Shown piece after piece: positions 8,712 through 18,387 of a stretch of 64,000 nt of DNA. Position 1 is the first letter of the stretch, and every line of letters begins with the position of its first letter. The position numbers and the translations under genes were made by a program. Location of the stretch: contig NZ_JNFG01000002.1 of NCBI RefSeq assembly GCF_000729995.1, forward strand, positions 99,428 to 163,427, given 5' to 3'. The DNA is from Caballeronia sordidicola (lineage in GTDB: Bacteria; Pseudomonadota; Gammaproteobacteria; Burkholderiales; Burkholderiaceae). The notes under the pieces were generated by a model. It worked only from the letters and a program-made list of their open reading frames with translations, did not search any database and was not told the DNA's origin.

Positions 8712-9821
8712 ATGTCCAAACTTCATTCCAGCATCAAAGTCGGTCCCTACGAATTTGCCCATCGCGTAGTACTGGCACCGCTTACACGCATGCGCGCCGA
8801 AGAAGGCGCCAAGCCCGGTCCGTTAATGGCCGAGTACTACGCGCAACGCGCTTCAGAAGGCGGCTTCCTGATCGGCGAAGCGACCATCGCTGCGCCCAAC
8901 GGCAACGGTTACCTGGGTGCACCCGGCCTGTACGACGACAGTCAGATTGCGGGCTGGAAGCAGGTGACCGAAGCCGTGCATGCCAAAGGTGGCCGCATCT
9001 TCCTGCAGCTCTATCACGCAGGCCGCCAGTCCAATAGCCAATTGCAGCCGGGCGGCGCTGAGCCCGTGGCGCCTTCTGCCGTGCCGCATGGCGGCGTCGC
9101 TTACACCGAAGCGGGCTGGGTCCCGAACACGCCGAGCCGCGCGCTGACGATCCCTGAGATTGCCGATCTGGTCGAGAGCTTCCGCACGGCAGCCATTCGC
9201 GGCAAGCAGGCCGGTTTTGACGGCGTTGAATTGCACGCCGCCAACGGCTACTTGTTCGATCAGTTCTTGCAGGACGGCAGCAACAAGCGCACTGACATCT
9301 ACGGCGGCTCGTTCGAAAATCGTGCCCGTTTCCTGATCGAAGCGACTCAAGCCGTCATCTCGGTCTGGGGCAGCGAACGCGTGGCCGTGCGCCTTGGCCC
9401 GAGCGGCACCTGGGGCGACATGTCCGACAGCAACCCGGAAGGTCTCTTCGCTTACGTAGCAGAGGAATTGGCCAAGCTGAATCTGGCTTACCTGCATCTG
9501 ATCGAGCCGCGTGTGCTCGGCAATGTGGATGACGACAGCAAGGATCAGAACCCGGTTGCCGCGCAACTGATTCGCAAGCACTACAAGGGCATTATCATTG
9601 CCGCTGGCGGCTTCAAGAGCGACACGGCCAAAGCCATCGTGCAGGCGGGCGACGCTGATTTGGTCGCATTTGGCCGTGACTTCATCGCCAATCCAGACCT
9701 GCCCGAACGCCTGCGCCTCCAGTTGCCCTTGAATCCGTATGACCGTCCGAGCTTCTTTGGCGGTACGGACGTCGGTTATACGGACTATCCGTTTTATCGT
9801 AAGGACGCGGTCGCAGCGTAA
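8712..9821 (+). CDS. old yellow enzyme family alkene reductase (NemA-like)
   Basis: A 369-residue FMN-dependent TIM-barrel reductase of the old yellow enzyme family, which uses NADPH to reduce activated C=C bonds, nitroesters or N-ethylmaleimide. It shows APLTRMRA, LMAEYYAQRAS, LQLYHAGRQS, the substrate-binding pair His175/Asn178 in ELHAANGYLFDQFL, YGGSFENR, and the phosphate-binding AFGRDFIANPDL. The C-terminal TDYPF is typical of NemA-type members. The start was set at 8712, with GAGGAAAT just upstream; the open frame extends further but without signals. The divergent LysR gene is its likely regulator. Confidence 0.93.
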   Translation: MSKLHSSIKVGPYEFAHRVVLAPLTRMRAEEGAKPGPLMAEYYAQRASEGGFLIGEATIAAPNGNGYLGAPGLYDDSQIAGWKQVTEAVHAKGGRIFLQLYHAGRQSNSQLQPGGAEPVAPSAVPHGGVAYTEAGWVPNTPSRALTIPEIADLVESFRTAAIRGKQAGFDGVELHAANGYLFDQFLQDGSNKRTDIYGGSFENRARFLIEATQAVISVWGSERVAVRLGPSGTWGDMSDSNPEGLFAYVAEELAKLNLAYLHLIEPRVLGNVDDDSKDQNPVAAQLIRKHYKGIIIAAGGFKSDTAKAIVQAGDADLVAFGRDFIANPDLPERLRLQLPLNPYDRPSFFGGTDVGYTDYPFYRKDAVAA

Positions 9822-9916
9822 GCGGGAGCGCTCACGCTCACAACAACCCGTCGAGTTGAGGCGGAACGCTCGGTATCGGGGCAGCGCAGATAAAGTCAAC
9901 GTAAGCGAATGCAAAG

Positions 9917-9938
9917 AGGCCCCTCGTTGGAGGGGCCT
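9917..9938. terminator. bidirectional hairpin terminator
   Basis: AGGCCCCTC, loop GTTG, GAGGGGCCT: a perfect 9-bp GC-rich stem between the convergent old yellow enzyme gene and the small peptide gene. On the minus strand it is followed by CTTTGC. Confidence 0.7.
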
Positions 9939-9964
9939 TGAGCCACGAAATCACCGTGTTTCCG

Positions 9965-10150
9965 TTAGTACGTCACAGAAGCCCCACTGCCAGTAAAACT
10001 GTGCTGGGTAGGAGCGTCAGATGCATAGTCGCCAACGGCCTGGATGATGTTCAGGATCTGCTGCGGCAACCTGCCGCCGCTGACGGCGGTCATTGCAGTG
10101 CGATCCATCTCGACGGCTACGGGGAGGTCTTTGATTACGAGCGCGTTCAT
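9965..10150 (-). CDS. small peptide with double-glycine leader-like N-terminus
   Basis: A 61-residue peptide beginning MNALVIKDLPVAVEMD and continuing to MTAVSGG at residues 20-26, then a 35-residue tail with no cysteine (RLPQQILNIIQAVGDYA, then Ser/Thr-rich to the end). The ATG is preceded by TTGGAGAATC, a good ribosome-binding site. A leader with hydrophobic/acidic spacing and a GG at about residue 25 resembles class II bacteriocin and other peptide leaders cut by C39 peptidase transporters; similar short leaders (LxxxELDxxAMxxVxGG) are known in Burkholderiaceae. No transporter, C39 peptidase or modifying enzyme is nearby, so its role is open. Confidence 0.65.
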   Translation of the reverse strand: MNALVIKDLPVAVEMDRTAMTAVSGGRLPQQILNIIQAVGDYASDAPTQHSFTGSGASVTY

Positions 10151-10431
10151 TTCGATTCTCCAAGGGTCAATTAGTCAGTCAGGAATATCAGAGCTTGTTT
10201 TGAGGGCGTCGCCACTCCTCGATGAGACTTAATGCAATGTGCGTGCCAAACGCTGGCGCCCCGATAAGCGATCACGCAACTAGTTGAAAATATTGGATTT
10301 TTATTGGTGACCAGTGCAAATTGGTAGACAGGGGTGCGCGTTGCGGCCGGTGGGTCGGATCCAACTCTCCGTCTGGCACTGTTGGTTAGATCGCGACACA
10401 TGCGGTCCGCCTAGGTATCCCTTGTTTTACG
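10151..10431. other. intergenic region upstream of the small peptide
   Basis: About 280 bp without a recognisable gene. It holds the promoter of the double-glycine peptide gene; 10265-10325 is AT-rich and includes AACTAGTTGAAAATATTGG. No other feature is supported. Confidence 0.4.
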
Positions 10432-10880
10432 ATGTCCTCGAGGCTTAGGATCCGATCGAAGCCTGACGACAATAGTCTGTCGCGGACAGTCTCGCTTTCG
10501 TGCTGGACTGCTATGGCCACCATGCTGGTGTGGCCTACGACGGCGAAGCTGCGCTCAGGCTTCTTTGTACCGGCGCTTTTGAAATCACTTTCCCTGACGA
10601 GAACCTGCCCGACATAAAAACAGTGCTATCGCACGGTCGCTGTGGGAAACGCCGATTCGCTCGCGGCTTCCCTCGTTTCAATGACGAGGGAGACGCTGTC
10701 AGTCAGGGAGACATTGCCGGGCACTTCGATGTCTATCTGCAGAAGCCGTTCTCTTGCAAGGCACTCATGCAGGTCATCGAAGACGCTCGCTGCAGCAGCG
10801 ATGCGAATACTCGCCGAGCCGCCTGGACTAATTGTTGTCGACGGAAGCGCACACAACCCATAGTCGAAGTTCAGTGGTAA
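10432..10880 (+). pseudogene. response-regulator receiver domain, decayed
   Basis: Two overlapping frames together give a receiver domain. One frame carries an acidic DDN motif (KPDDNSLSRTVSLS), and the other continues as LDCYGHHAGVAYDGEAALRL, then PDENLPDI at the phosphoacceptor position and FDVYLQKPFSCKALMQVIED with the conserved Lys-Pro. The switch between frames near 10490 and poorly matching sequence between LPDI and FDVY show frameshift and decay. No output domain or start signal is seen. A remnant of a single receiver or a hybrid kinase tail is likely. Confidence 0.6.
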
Positions 10881-11130
10881 GCCTCTTCCGGGGTCACGGA
10901 GCAAAGCGAGCGGCAGCTTTCAGCATGAAAGCGAATTTTCAATGTCTGGCCGAGTGAGCGGGCGACCGGCTGAACATGGCCGAGCCCTGCCTCACGACGA
11001 ATGCTGGCGCGTCGGCCAAAGCCGACGCTCGCCCTTCATCCGCCGGGCGGCTGCAGCTCGCCGCTTCGCTGTCATTCGCGACGCGGCGCAGTCGAACGTC
11101 GGCTTCCTGGAACGGCGAACGAGTCTTGAC

Positions 11131-11168
11131 GACCCCTATGCCCAGGTCGCAACTATGTGCAGATGGTC
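11131..11168 (+). repeat. 38-bp inverted repeat, left copy
   Basis: Reads GACCCCTATGCCCAGGTC and on to GCAGATGGTC. Its reverse complement recurs at 11556-11593 with 36 of 38 bases identical. The two copies bracket an integrase fragment. Confidence 0.9.
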
Positions 11169-11283
11169 GGTCGCTGATGACGTCGATCCAAGCGTGGCAA
11201 AGCGTTGGCAAGGCGAACGATTGAAGATCTGGACATAGTTTTCATCTATGGATGCAGTGGTGGTTCCACTTTCGGAGATCACC

Positions 11284-11472
11284 ATGAACAACGTTCGCCG
11301 CTCCCACCCCACTGATACGGACCGTTTCCCCGACGGGTCGATCGGGCCATACGTTGATGCGTTTAAACGGGACTTGGGCCAACGCCGGTACGCTGCAAAG
11401 ACGGTCGCTACCTACCTGCGCTGCATCATGCATTTCGCCCGATGGACGCACTTCGGGCACCCGACGCGTTGA
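11284..11472 (+). pseudogene. tyrosine recombinase/integrase, N-terminal fragment
   Basis: A 62-residue open frame with a good start (CGGAGATCACC before ATG). Residues 18-57 (IGPYVDAFKRDLGQRRYAAK, then TVATYLRCIMHFARWTHFG) match the SAM-like core-binding domain of phage-type integrases linked to IS or integron-like recombinases of Burkholderiaceae. It ends at a stop where the domain should continue; the next frame keeps a short related stretch (LIRFLRTL) before a further stop. The catalytic domain with its Arg-His-Arg-Tyr residues is gone. It lies inside a pair of 38-bp inverted repeats. Confidence 0.65.
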
Positions 11473-11555
11473 TTCGATTCCTGCGGACGCTGTAACTATG
11501 CGAAGGTGTCGCCAGCCTCAACCGCACCCTTCAAGGGGCTGGTATCGCTCGCGAT

Positions 11556-11593
11556 GACCATCTGCGCATAGTTGCGACCTGAGCATAGGGGTC
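11556..11593 (-). repeat. 38-bp inverted repeat, right copy
   Basis: Reads GACCATCTGCGCATAGTTGC and on to TAGGGGTC; inverted copy of 11131-11168 with two mismatches. The outer distance between copies is 463 bp. Confidence 0.9.
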
Positions 11594-12163
11594 GCTTTGC
11601 GACCGTCACGGAAGGCCGAGTCTTCGCACTAACGTGTCGGCCGCCCGGATCATTTCACTAACCGTGTCAGTAGTTTTTCACTTGCCTGGCACAGTTTTCA
11701 CTTTCTGTGTCATCCGACAGTGGCCCCCGACAATTTCTGTGGCCGCCATCGTAGTTGACGCTATCCAGTGAAACCGGACATTCGTGGCTATCGATGCGCG
11801 AATGTCAGGAAAGCGACCTGTAGCCATCTCACCAACCTCAATACCCGAATGTCGGCAAATGCCGAGTGGGACACTACCGCCCACACCGTTACGCCAGCCG
11901 GCGATAACAAGACCGATCGTCAAGTTCCGTGACTCATCTGCGAGCAGCGTTGCGCCGCCGGAAAGAATCAGGCTCAAACCGGCAGACTCAAGCGTTACTT
12001 ATCCTACCGGCCGTATCGAGGCCAGCGCCCAGTCCCTTGCCCGCCCACAGTAGCTCAGACGCGTACCGGCTCATTGCAGTTCACATTGTGAAAAGCGCAT
12101 GACCGACTTTATTCCTTCAGCTCAAAGTCTTCCGCCGAACGATCGGTCTCTTTATAAATTTAC
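11594..12163. other. gene-free, apparently decayed region
   Basis: 570 bp without a convincing gene on either strand. At 11660-11735 short motifs recur (TGTCAGT, TTTTCACTTGCC, TTTTCACTTTCTGTGTCA), which look like the worn ends of an insertion sequence, but no matching partner or transposase was found. The right part leads into the promoter of the anthranilate operon. Confidence 0.4.
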
Positions 12164-12192
12164 TTGACACCTAAACTATCGAGGCCTAAATT
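12164..12192 (+). promoter_or_regulatory. sigma-70 promoter of the 2-aminobenzoate operon
   Basis: TTGACA at 12164-12169, a 17-base spacer, and TAAATT at 12187-12192, 29 bases before the first ATG of the operon. The spacer contains CCTAAACT and the -10 overlaps CCTAAATT, a direct repeat 16 bases apart that could be part of the operator for the MarR regulator encoded in the operon. Confidence 0.6.
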
Positions 12193-12221
12193 AAACCTGA
12201 CTCTCCAGCCTGGAGCGCACT

Positions 12222-14552
12222 ATGCGCATCGTATGTATTGGTGGCGGCCCCGCGGGTCTGTACTTTGGCTTGCTGATGAAGAAGCAAAATCCCGCTCACG
12301 ACGTGACGGTGGTGGAGCGGAATCGTCCCTATGACACCTTCGGCTGGGGCGTGGTTTTCTCCGACCAGACGCTCGGCAACCTGCGTCGTGCGGACGAGGC
12401 GAGTGCGGCAGCCATTCTCGATGCGTTCAATCACTGGGACGACATTGACATCCATATCAACGGCCGCACGCAGCGCTCGTCCGGACACGGTTTCTGCGGC
12501 ATTGGCCGCAAGCGCCTGTTGAATATCCTCCAGGAGCGAGCCGAAGCGCTCGGCGTGAAGCTAGTGTTCGAAACACAAGTCACCAGCGACGAAACCTACG
12601 ACGCCGACCTCATCATCGCGTGCGATGGCGCCAACAGCGTCGTGCGCACGAAGTACGCGGCCACCTACAAGCCCGATATTGATCTGCGCGACTGCCGCTT
12701 TGTCTGGCTCGGCACGGACAAGCTGTTCGACGCGTTTACGTTCGCGTTCGAGAAGACCGAATTCGGCTGGTTCCAGGCGCATGCGTATCGTTTCGACGAT
12801 CACATGTCCACGTTTATCGTGGAAGCGCCCGAGCGGGTCTGGCGTGCAGCCGGCCTGGATGAAATGAGCAAGGAAGACGGTATTGCATTCTGCGAGCGGC
12901 TCTTCGCCAAGTATCTCGACGGCCACGCGCTCAAGTCGAACGCGCAGCATTTGCGCGGCTCCTCGCAATGGATCCGCTTCCCGCGCATCGTGAACGAAAC
13001 GTGGGTGCATAACCGCGCGAATAGCGATGGCAGCGTCACGCCAATCGTCCTGATGGGCGATGCCGCGCACACGGCGCACTTCTCGATTGGCTCCGGCACC
13101 AAGCTCGCGCTTGAAGACGCGATCGAACTGACAAACAGCATCGCGGCGCATCCGGGCGATCTGCTGGCCGCGCTCGATCACTACACGGAAGTACGCAGTG
13201 TCGATGTCCTGCGCATCCAGAACGCCGCGCGCAACTCCACCGAGTGGTTCGAAAACGTGGACCGTTACGCATCTTTCGAACCGGAGCAATTCGCTTATTC
13301 GTTGCTCACGCGATCGCAGCGTATCTCCCATGAAAACCTGCGCTCGCGCGACGCCGCGTATCTCGCCGAGTTTGAAAACTGGATCGCACAGCGCTCGGGG
13401 CTTGATATAGACAGCAGCAAGCGCTCCGTCCCGCCGATGTTTACACCATTCACCGTGCGCGGCGTGACGCTGAAGAACCGCGTGGTGGTCTCTCCCATGG
13501 CCCAGTACTCGGCTGTCGATGGCGTCGCGGGTGACTACCACCTGATGCACCTCGGCGCCCGCGCCATGGGTGGTGCTGCATTGGTGATGACCGAGATGAC
13601 CTGCGTCTCTCCAGAAGGCCGCATCACGCCCGGATGCCCCGGTCTCTATAACGACACGCAACGTGACGCGTGGCGACGCATTGTCGACTTCGTGCATCGT
13701 GAGAGCGATGCAAAGATCGGCATCCAGCTGGGTCATGCTGGCGCAAAGGCATCAACGAGGGTGAGTTGGGAGGGGACCGACAAGCCGCTCGAAGAAAGCA
13801 ACTGGCCGATCGTATCGGCGTCGCGGCAGCAGTATTTGAAAGGCATCAGTCAATGGTCGCGAGAAGCAACCGCCGACGATCTCCGCGAGATCAAGGCGCA
13901 GTTCGTGCGTTCGACCGAGCTTGCCGTGGAGGCCGGTTTCGATTGGCTTGAACTGCATTGCGCGCATGGGTATCTGTTGTCCGGCTTTCTCTCTCCGCTC
14001 ACGAATCAGCGTGACGATGAATACGGCGGTTCGTCCGCGAACCGTCTGCGTTTTCCGATCGAAGTATTCAATGCGATCCGCGCAGCGTGGCCCAAGGACA
14101 AACCCATTTCCGTGCGCATCTCGGCGCACGACTGGGTGGATGGCGGCATCACGCCCGACGACGCTGTGCTGATTGCGCGTGCGTTCAAGGAAGCGGGCGC
14201 GGACATGATCGACGTATCGTCGGGACAGGTGAGCAAGGAAGAGAAGCCGGTTTATGGCCGCATGTTCCAGACGCCTTTCTCGGATCGCGTGCGCAATGAA
14301 GCAGGCATTGCGACCATAGCGGTCGGGGCGATTTCGGAAGCCGACCACGTGAACAGCATCATTGCAGCGGGGCGCGCCGACCTGTGCGCCGTAGCGCGCC
14401 CGCATCTTGCCAATCCGTCGTGGACGCTCGATCAAGCCGCGAAGCTTGGTTATGCCGATATCGCCTGGCCGAAGCAATACTATGCCGCGAAGTCGCAGCT
14501 CGAGCGCGGCTATGAACGTGAGCGTGCCCAGCGTGCGGAGGGCGAAGCATGA
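12222..14552 (+). CDS. 2-aminobenzoyl-CoA monooxygenase/reductase (flavoprotein fusion)
   Basis: A 776-residue two-domain flavoenzyme. Residues 1 to about 395 are a class A FAD monooxygenase: [10 protein letters not shown] (6-15) binds FAD and [14 protein letters not shown] (from about 279) is the second flavin motif. Residues about 405-770 are an old yellow enzyme-type barrel ([47 protein letters not shown]). This fusion is that of the 2-aminobenzoyl-CoA monooxygenase/reductase of Azoarcus evansii, which hydroxylates and then reduces the ring; databases often name it salicylyl-CoA 5-hydroxylase. The ligase and beta-oxidation genes downstream support the anthranilate role. ATG follows GGAGCGCACT; the end overlaps the next gene by four bases. 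Confidence 0.88.
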   Translation: MRIVCIGGGPAGLYFGLLMKKQNPAHDVTVVERNRPYDTFGWGVVFSDQTLGNLRRADEASAAAILDAFNHWDDIDIHINGRTQRSSGHGFCGIGRKRLLNILQERAEALGVKLVFETQVTSDETYDADLIIACDGANSVVRTKYAATYKPDIDLRDCRFVWLGTDKLFDAFTFAFEKTEFGWFQAHAYRFDDHMSTFIVEAPERVWRAAGLDEMSKEDGIAFCERLFAKYLDGHALKSNAQHLRGSSQWIRFPRIVNETWVHNRANSDGSVTPIVLMGDAAHTAHFSIGSGTKLALEDAIELTNSIAAHPGDLLAALDHYTEVRSVDVLRIQNAARNSTEWFENVDRYASFEPEQFAYSLLTRSQRISHENLRSRDAAYLAEFENWIAQRSGLDIDSSKRSVPPMFTPFTVRGVTLKNRVVVSPMAQYSAVDGVAGDYHLMHLGARAMGGAALVMTEMTCVSPEGRITPGCPGLYNDTQRDAWRRIVDFVHRESDAKIGIQLGHAGAKASTRVSWEGTDKPLEESNWPIVSASRQQYLKGISQWSREATADDLREIKAQFVRSTELAVEAGFDWLELHCAHGYLLSGFLSPLTNQRDDEYGGSSANRLRFPIEVFNAIRAAWPKDKPISVRISAHDWVDGGITPDDAVLIARAFKEAGADMIDVSSGQVSKEEKPVYGRMFQTPFSDRVRNEAGIATIAVGAISEADHVNSIIAAGRADLCAVARPHLANPSWTLDQAAKLGYADIAWPKQYYAAKSQLERGYERERAQRAEGEA

Positions 14553-15331
14553 ACACCCTCCCGCATCCACTTAAAGGCCAGCACGCGGTGGTCACAGGCG
14601 GAGGTAGCGGTATCGGTGCCGCTATCGCGCACGCGCTGGTGACAGCCGGCGCGCAGGTCACGTTGATGGGCCGGGATGCGGCGCGGCTCGCGTATCAGGC
14701 CGGAGTCCTGAGCGAAGCCGGAACCGTGCATGTGCAGAGCGTGGATGTCACGTGTGCCGATTCCGTCGCTGCGGCGTTTGCTGCTGCGCGCGAGAACGGT
14801 TTCATCGACATCCTCGTTAATAACGCGGGGCAGGCCGAAGCCGCACCGTTTGCAAAGACCGATCTGGCGCTGTGGAAACGCATGCTCGACGTGAATCTGA
14901 CGGGCGTGTTCCTCTGCACGCAAGAGGTAGTGCCTGCGATGCTCGACCGCCGCAGCGGGCGCATTGTCAACGTCGCAAGCACTGCGGGACAAGTGGGTTA
15001 CGCCTATGTGGCCGCGTATTGCGCCGCCAAGCATGGCGTGATCGGCATGACACGGTCGCTCGCACTCGAAGTTGCCACGCGTGGCGTGACCGTCAACGCC
15101 GTTTGTCCCGGTTATACCGAAACCGGTCTGCTTGATCAGTCGATCGAAAAGATCGTTGCACAGACCGGACGCAGCGAGGACGAGGCACGCGAAGCACTGC
15201 TGCGAACTAATCCGCAACGTCGCTTCGTGACGCCGGACGAAGTCGCCAGTTCCGCGTTATGGCTGTGCTTGCCGGAGTCGCGATCGATCACCGGTCAGAC
15301 CATTTCTATTTCAGGTGGAGAAGTAATGTGA
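14549..15331 (+). CDS. SDR oxidoreductase, 3-hydroxyacyl-CoA dehydrogenase-like
   Basis: A 260-residue SDR with [10 protein letters not shown] near residue 16, NNAGQ, the catalytic YCAAK, and the C-terminal substrate loop before [12 protein letters not shown]. It starts inside the stop of the monooxygenase gene (ATGA) and so is translationally coupled. In a pathway that opens the ring after reduction, an NAD-dependent 3-hydroxyacyl-CoA dehydrogenase is needed, and an SDR of this kind fills the step in related aromatic-CoA clusters. The exact substrate is an inference from context. Confidence 0.87.
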   Translation: MNTLPHPLKGQHAVVTGGGSGIGAAIAHALVTAGAQVTLMGRDAARLAYQAGVLSEAGTVHVQSVDVTCADSVAAAFAAARENGFIDILVNNAGQAEAAPFAKTDLALWKRMLDVNLTGVFLCTQEVVPAMLDRRSGRIVNVASTAGQVGYAYVAAYCAAKHGVIGMTRSLALEVATRGVTVNAVCPGYTETGLLDQSIEKIVAQTGRSEDEAREALLRTNPQRRFVTPDEVASSALWLCLPESRSITGQTISISGGEVM

Positions 15332-15864
15332 ACAAGCCCGCTGCCCGCACGGTTAAAACCGCCGCGCCCGAGAAAGCCAAGGCCGCCGGCAACGTCGTCG
15401 ACCTGGAGATGAGCACGGGCGTCGACAGTCACATGGGACTGCGCTTGTGGCTGCGCATGCTCACCACCACCAATCTTGTGCAGGCCGAGCTGCGACGCCG
15501 CCTTCGCGCCGAATTCGACACCACGCTGCCGCGCTTCGACCTGATGGCGCAACTCGAGCGGCATCCCGAAGGCCTGAAGATGAACGAGCTGTCGCGACGC
15601 CTGATGGTCACCGGCGGCAACGTGACGGGTCTCACGGACCAGTTGGAGAAGGAAGGTTTTGTCGTGCGCGACACCGATCCAAGCGACCGCCGTTCGTTTG
15701 CCGTGCGCCTCACCGCGCATGGCCGCGAATCGTTCGATCGCATGGCGCGTGCGCATGAACAATGGGTCGTCGAATTGTTCGGCGGATTGCCGCTGGCTGA
15801 CAAGGCGCGCATGCATCAGAAGCTGGGCAAGTTGAAGCAGCACTTGCGCGAGCGTACGGAATAG
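15328..15864 (+). CDS. MarR family transcriptional regulator of the operon
   Basis: A 178-residue winged-helix regulator starting GTG inside the SDR stop (GTGA) with GGAG 8 bases upstream. After a basic, Ala/Lys-rich lead of about 25 residues comes the MarR fold: LRRRLRAEFDTTLPRFDLMA, the recognition region MNELSRRLMVTGGNVTGLTD, and the wing DPSDRRSFAVRLTAHGR. MarR proteins of aromatic-CoA clusters (such as BadR and HcaR-type) usually repress and are released by an acyl-CoA or aromatic acid. Being the third gene of the operon it would be autoregulated. Confidence 0.9.
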   Translation: MNKPAARTVKTAAPEKAKAAGNVVDLEMSTGVDSHMGLRLWLRMLTTTNLVQAELRRRLRAEFDTTLPRFDLMAQLERHPEGLKMNELSRRLMVTGGNVTGLTDQLEKEGFVVRDTDPSDRRSFAVRLTAHGRESFDRMARAHEQWVVELFGGLPLADKARMHQKLGKLKQHLRERTE

Positions 15865-15879
15865 ATACGGAGACAGTCG

Positions 15880-16728
15880 ATGAACGACAACACCACCGCG
15901 CTTTTTGCCGGTAACCGCAAGACCCTCGGCGACTATCGCGCGAAGCACTTTGGCTGGACAGTCGAGCAGGGCGTTGGCACGGTCACCCTTGACAGGCCCG
16001 AGCGCAAGAATCCGCTGACGTTCGAATCGTATGCCGAGTTGCGCGACCTGTTCCGTCAGCTCGCTTACGCCACCGACGTAAAAAGCATCGTGATCCACGG
16101 CGCCGGAGGCAACTTCTGTTCCGGTGGCGACGTGCACGACATCATCGCGCCACTTGTCGACTTGCCCATGCCCGAGTTGCTCATGTTCACGCGCATGACG
16201 GGAGACCTCGTCAAGGCGATGCGCCATTGCCCGCAGCCGATCGTTGCAGCCGTCGATGGCATTTGCGCCGGCGCTGGAGCGATCCTGGCGATGGCTTCGG
16301 ATATGAGGCTAGGCACCGCGCGAAGCAAGCTCGCGTTTCTCTTCACCCGTGTGGGACTGGCGGGGTGTGACATGGGCGCATGTGCGATCCTGCCGCGCAT
16401 CATCGGTCAGGGACGGGCGGCTGAACTGCTTTTCACCGGACGCTCCGCCAGTGGCGACGAAGGCTTCGCGTGGGGTTTCTATAACCGCCTATGCGAGCCC
16501 GACGACGTTCTGCGCGAAGCGCAATCGCTCGCCTCTGATCTCGCATCGGGACCGACCTTCGCGCATGGCATTACGAAGAAGATGCTGCATCAGGAGTGGA
16601 GCATGAGCATAGACGATGCCATCGAATCCGAAGCGCAGGCGCAGGCAATCTGCATGGCGACCAACGATTTCGGCCGCGCGTATCGCGCATTCGCCGCCAA
16701 GACGCGGCCCGTGTTCGAGGGAGATTGA
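15880..16728 (+). CDS. enoyl-CoA hydratase/isomerase family protein
   Basis: A 282-residue crotonase-fold protein. The oxyanion-hole segments are [10 protein letters not shown] (residue about 80) and [19 protein letters not shown] (about 130-148). An N-terminal extension of 30 residues precedes [16 protein letters not shown]. Crotonases in aromatic-CoA pathways hydrate the ring or hydrolyse it; here it would act on the reduced 2-aminobenzoyl-CoA product. It starts 15 bases after the MarR gene, with GGAGACAGTCG before the ATG. Confidence 0.9.
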   Translation: MNDNTTALFAGNRKTLGDYRAKHFGWTVEQGVGTVTLDRPERKNPLTFESYAELRDLFRQLAYATDVKSIVIHGAGGNFCSGGDVHDIIAPLVDLPMPELLMFTRMTGDLVKAMRHCPQPIVAAVDGICAGAGAILAMASDMRLGTARSKLAFLFTRVGLAGCDMGACAILPRIIGQGRAAELLFTGRSASGDEGFAWGFYNRLCEPDDVLREAQSLASDLASGPTFAHGITKKMLHQEWSMSIDDAIESEAQAQAICMATNDFGRAYRAFAAKTRPVFEGD

Positions 16729-16729
16729 G

Positions 16730-17935
16730 GTGGCCAATCCTCAAACAACTTCCGACGCTTTTCACGATGCCCTCGCATGGCCGTTCTTCGAAGAACGGCA
16801 TCGCGAGCTGGGTGTGCGTATCGACACGTGGGCAGCAGAACATCTGGGCGATACGCATGCGACTCATGCGAACGTCGACTCAATCTGTCGCCGTCTCGTG
16901 CGTGAACTTGGCGCGGCCGGATGGTTGCGCTATGGCATAGGCGGCACGGCTTATGGTGGTCACGGCGATACCATCGACACGCGCGCCGTTTGCCTGTTGC
17001 GCGAAACGCTTGCTCGCCACAGCGGTCTTGCCGACTTCGTGCTCGCGATGCAGGGACTCGGATCGGGCGCGATTTCGCTTGGCGGCAACGAGGCGCAAAA
17101 GCAGCGTTATCTGCCGCGTGTGGCAAGCGGCGAGGCAATCGCGGCGTTTGCGTTGACGGAACCCGATGCAGGCTCGGACGTCGCGGCGCTTGCGCTCAGC
17201 GCGCGCGAAGACGGCGATTTCTATGTACTCGATGGCGAGAAGACCTGGATCTCGAACGGTGGCATCGCGGACTTTTACGTGGTGTTCGGCCGTACCGGCG
17301 AGGCGGCGGGGGCGCGTGGCATTAGCGCGTTTATCGTCGATGCGGATACGCCGGGACTGCGCATTGCCGAACGGCTCGATGTGATCGCGCCGCATCCGCT
17401 GGCGCGCCTTTCGTTCGAAAATGCACGCGTGCCACGTTCCGCTTTGCTCGGCAATCGCGGCGAAGGTTTCAAGCTTGCCATGCGTACGCTCGATATCTTT
17501 CGCACGTCGGTCGCAGCGGCATCGCTCGGCTTCGCGCGGCGGGCGATGAGCGAAGGGATCGAACGCGCTGCGTCACGCAGGATGTTCGGGCAGACGCTGG
17601 GTGACTTCCAACTGACGCAAGCGAAACTCGCGCAAATGGCGCTCACCATCGACAGCTCTGCGTTGCTCGTCTATCGGGCGGCTTGGTTGCGCGATCAGGG
17701 CAAGTCGGTCACGCGTGAAGCTGCACTAGCGAAGTGGCATGCGAGCGAGGGTGCTCAGCAGGTGATTGATGCCGCCGTGCAATTGTGGGGCGGCAGCGGC
17801 GTGCAAAGCGGTGCGGTGGTCGAGCAACTGTATCGGGAGATTCGCGCACTGCGCATCTATGAAGGCGCGACCGAAGTGCAGCAGTTGATTGTCGGGCGCG
17901 ATCTGCTCAAGGCTCATGCCGCGAGGAACGCATGA
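16730..17935 (+). CDS. acyl-CoA dehydrogenase
   Basis: A 401-residue FAD enzyme of the acyl-CoA dehydrogenase family: the flavin/substrate motif [19 protein letters not shown], and the C-terminal [19 protein letters not shown] whose Glu in YEGATE is at the catalytic-base position of many members. The start is GTG at 16730, one base after the hydratase stop; an upstream extension of the open frame overlaps that gene and is rejected. It would oxidise an acyl-CoA intermediate of ring degradation and pass electrons to ETF, which is not encoded here. Confidence 0.9.
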   Translation: MANPQTTSDAFHDALAWPFFEERHRELGVRIDTWAAEHLGDTHATHANVDSICRRLVRELGAAGWLRYGIGGTAYGGHGDTIDTRAVCLLRETLARHSGLADFVLAMQGLGSGAISLGGNEAQKQRYLPRVASGEAIAAFALTEPDAGSDVAALALSAREDGDFYVLDGEKTWISNGGIADFYVVFGRTGEAAGARGISAFIVDADTPGLRIAERLDVIAPHPLARLSFENARVPRSALLGNRGEGFKLAMRTLDIFRTSVAAASLGFARRAMSEGIERAASRRMFGQTLGDFQLTQAKLAQMALTIDSSALLVYRAAWLRDQGKSVTREAALAKWHASEGAQQVIDAAVQLWGGSGVQSGAVVEQLYREIRALRIYEGATEVQQLIVGRDLLKAHAARNA

Positions 17936-18387
17936 TGGAATCATCGACCCATTTCGAACGGCCGGTGCGCATTCGTTTTTCGCATTGCGATCCCGCGGGT
18001 ATCGTATTTTTTCCGCAGTATCTCGTGATGACCAACGCGCTGGTAGAGGACTGGTTTAACGATGCACTCGGTATCGACTACGCCGCGATGATCAGCAAGC
18101 GTCGCGTCGGCTTGCCGATCGTGAAGCTCGATTGCACGTTTTCAAAGCCAAGCCAGATGGGCGACACGCTCGTGTTGTCGCTGACGCTTGAACGCATAAG
18201 TGCTCGTTCCGTTGGCATTGTGATTGACGCACAGTCGCAGGGCGAAACGCGCTTTCTCGCGCGTCAGGTGCTCGTGACAACGTCGCTCGAATCCGGGGTG
18301 TCGATCGAGATTCCCAATGACATCCGTGCGGCGCTGACGCGCTTTAATCCTGCGGCGCTCGCACAACTAAAGGAGACTCTGTCGTGA
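17932..18387 (+). CDS. 4-hydroxybenzoyl-CoA-type acyl-CoA thioesterase
   Basis: A 151-residue hot-dog fold protein. [18 protein letters not shown] places Asp20 where 4-hydroxybenzoyl-CoA thioesterases of the Pseudomonas type have their catalytic Asp, and the following helix ([12 protein letters not shown]) is also of that type. It overlaps the dehydrogenase stop (ATGATGG). In this operon it probably frees CoA from dead-end aromatic thioesters, including 2-aminobenzoyl-CoA or a hydroxylated by-product, as a safety valve. Confidence 0.88.
   Translation: MMESSTHFERPVRIRFSHCDPAGIVFFPQYLVMTNALVEDWFNDALGIDYAAMISKRRVGLPIVKLDCTFSKPSQMGDTLVLSLTLERISARSVGIVIDAQSQGETRFLARQVLVTTSLESGVSIEIPNDIRAALTRFNPAALAQLKETLS

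Noticed and set aside
8853-9914. A 353-codon minus-strand open frame opposite the old yellow enzyme gene
   Set aside because: Shadow of a well-supported enzyme with all motifs on the plus strand.
12561-13736. A 391-codon minus-strand open frame inside the monooxygenase/reductase gene
   Set aside because: It is a codon-bias shadow of the long real gene; no family resemblance and no ribosome-binding site.
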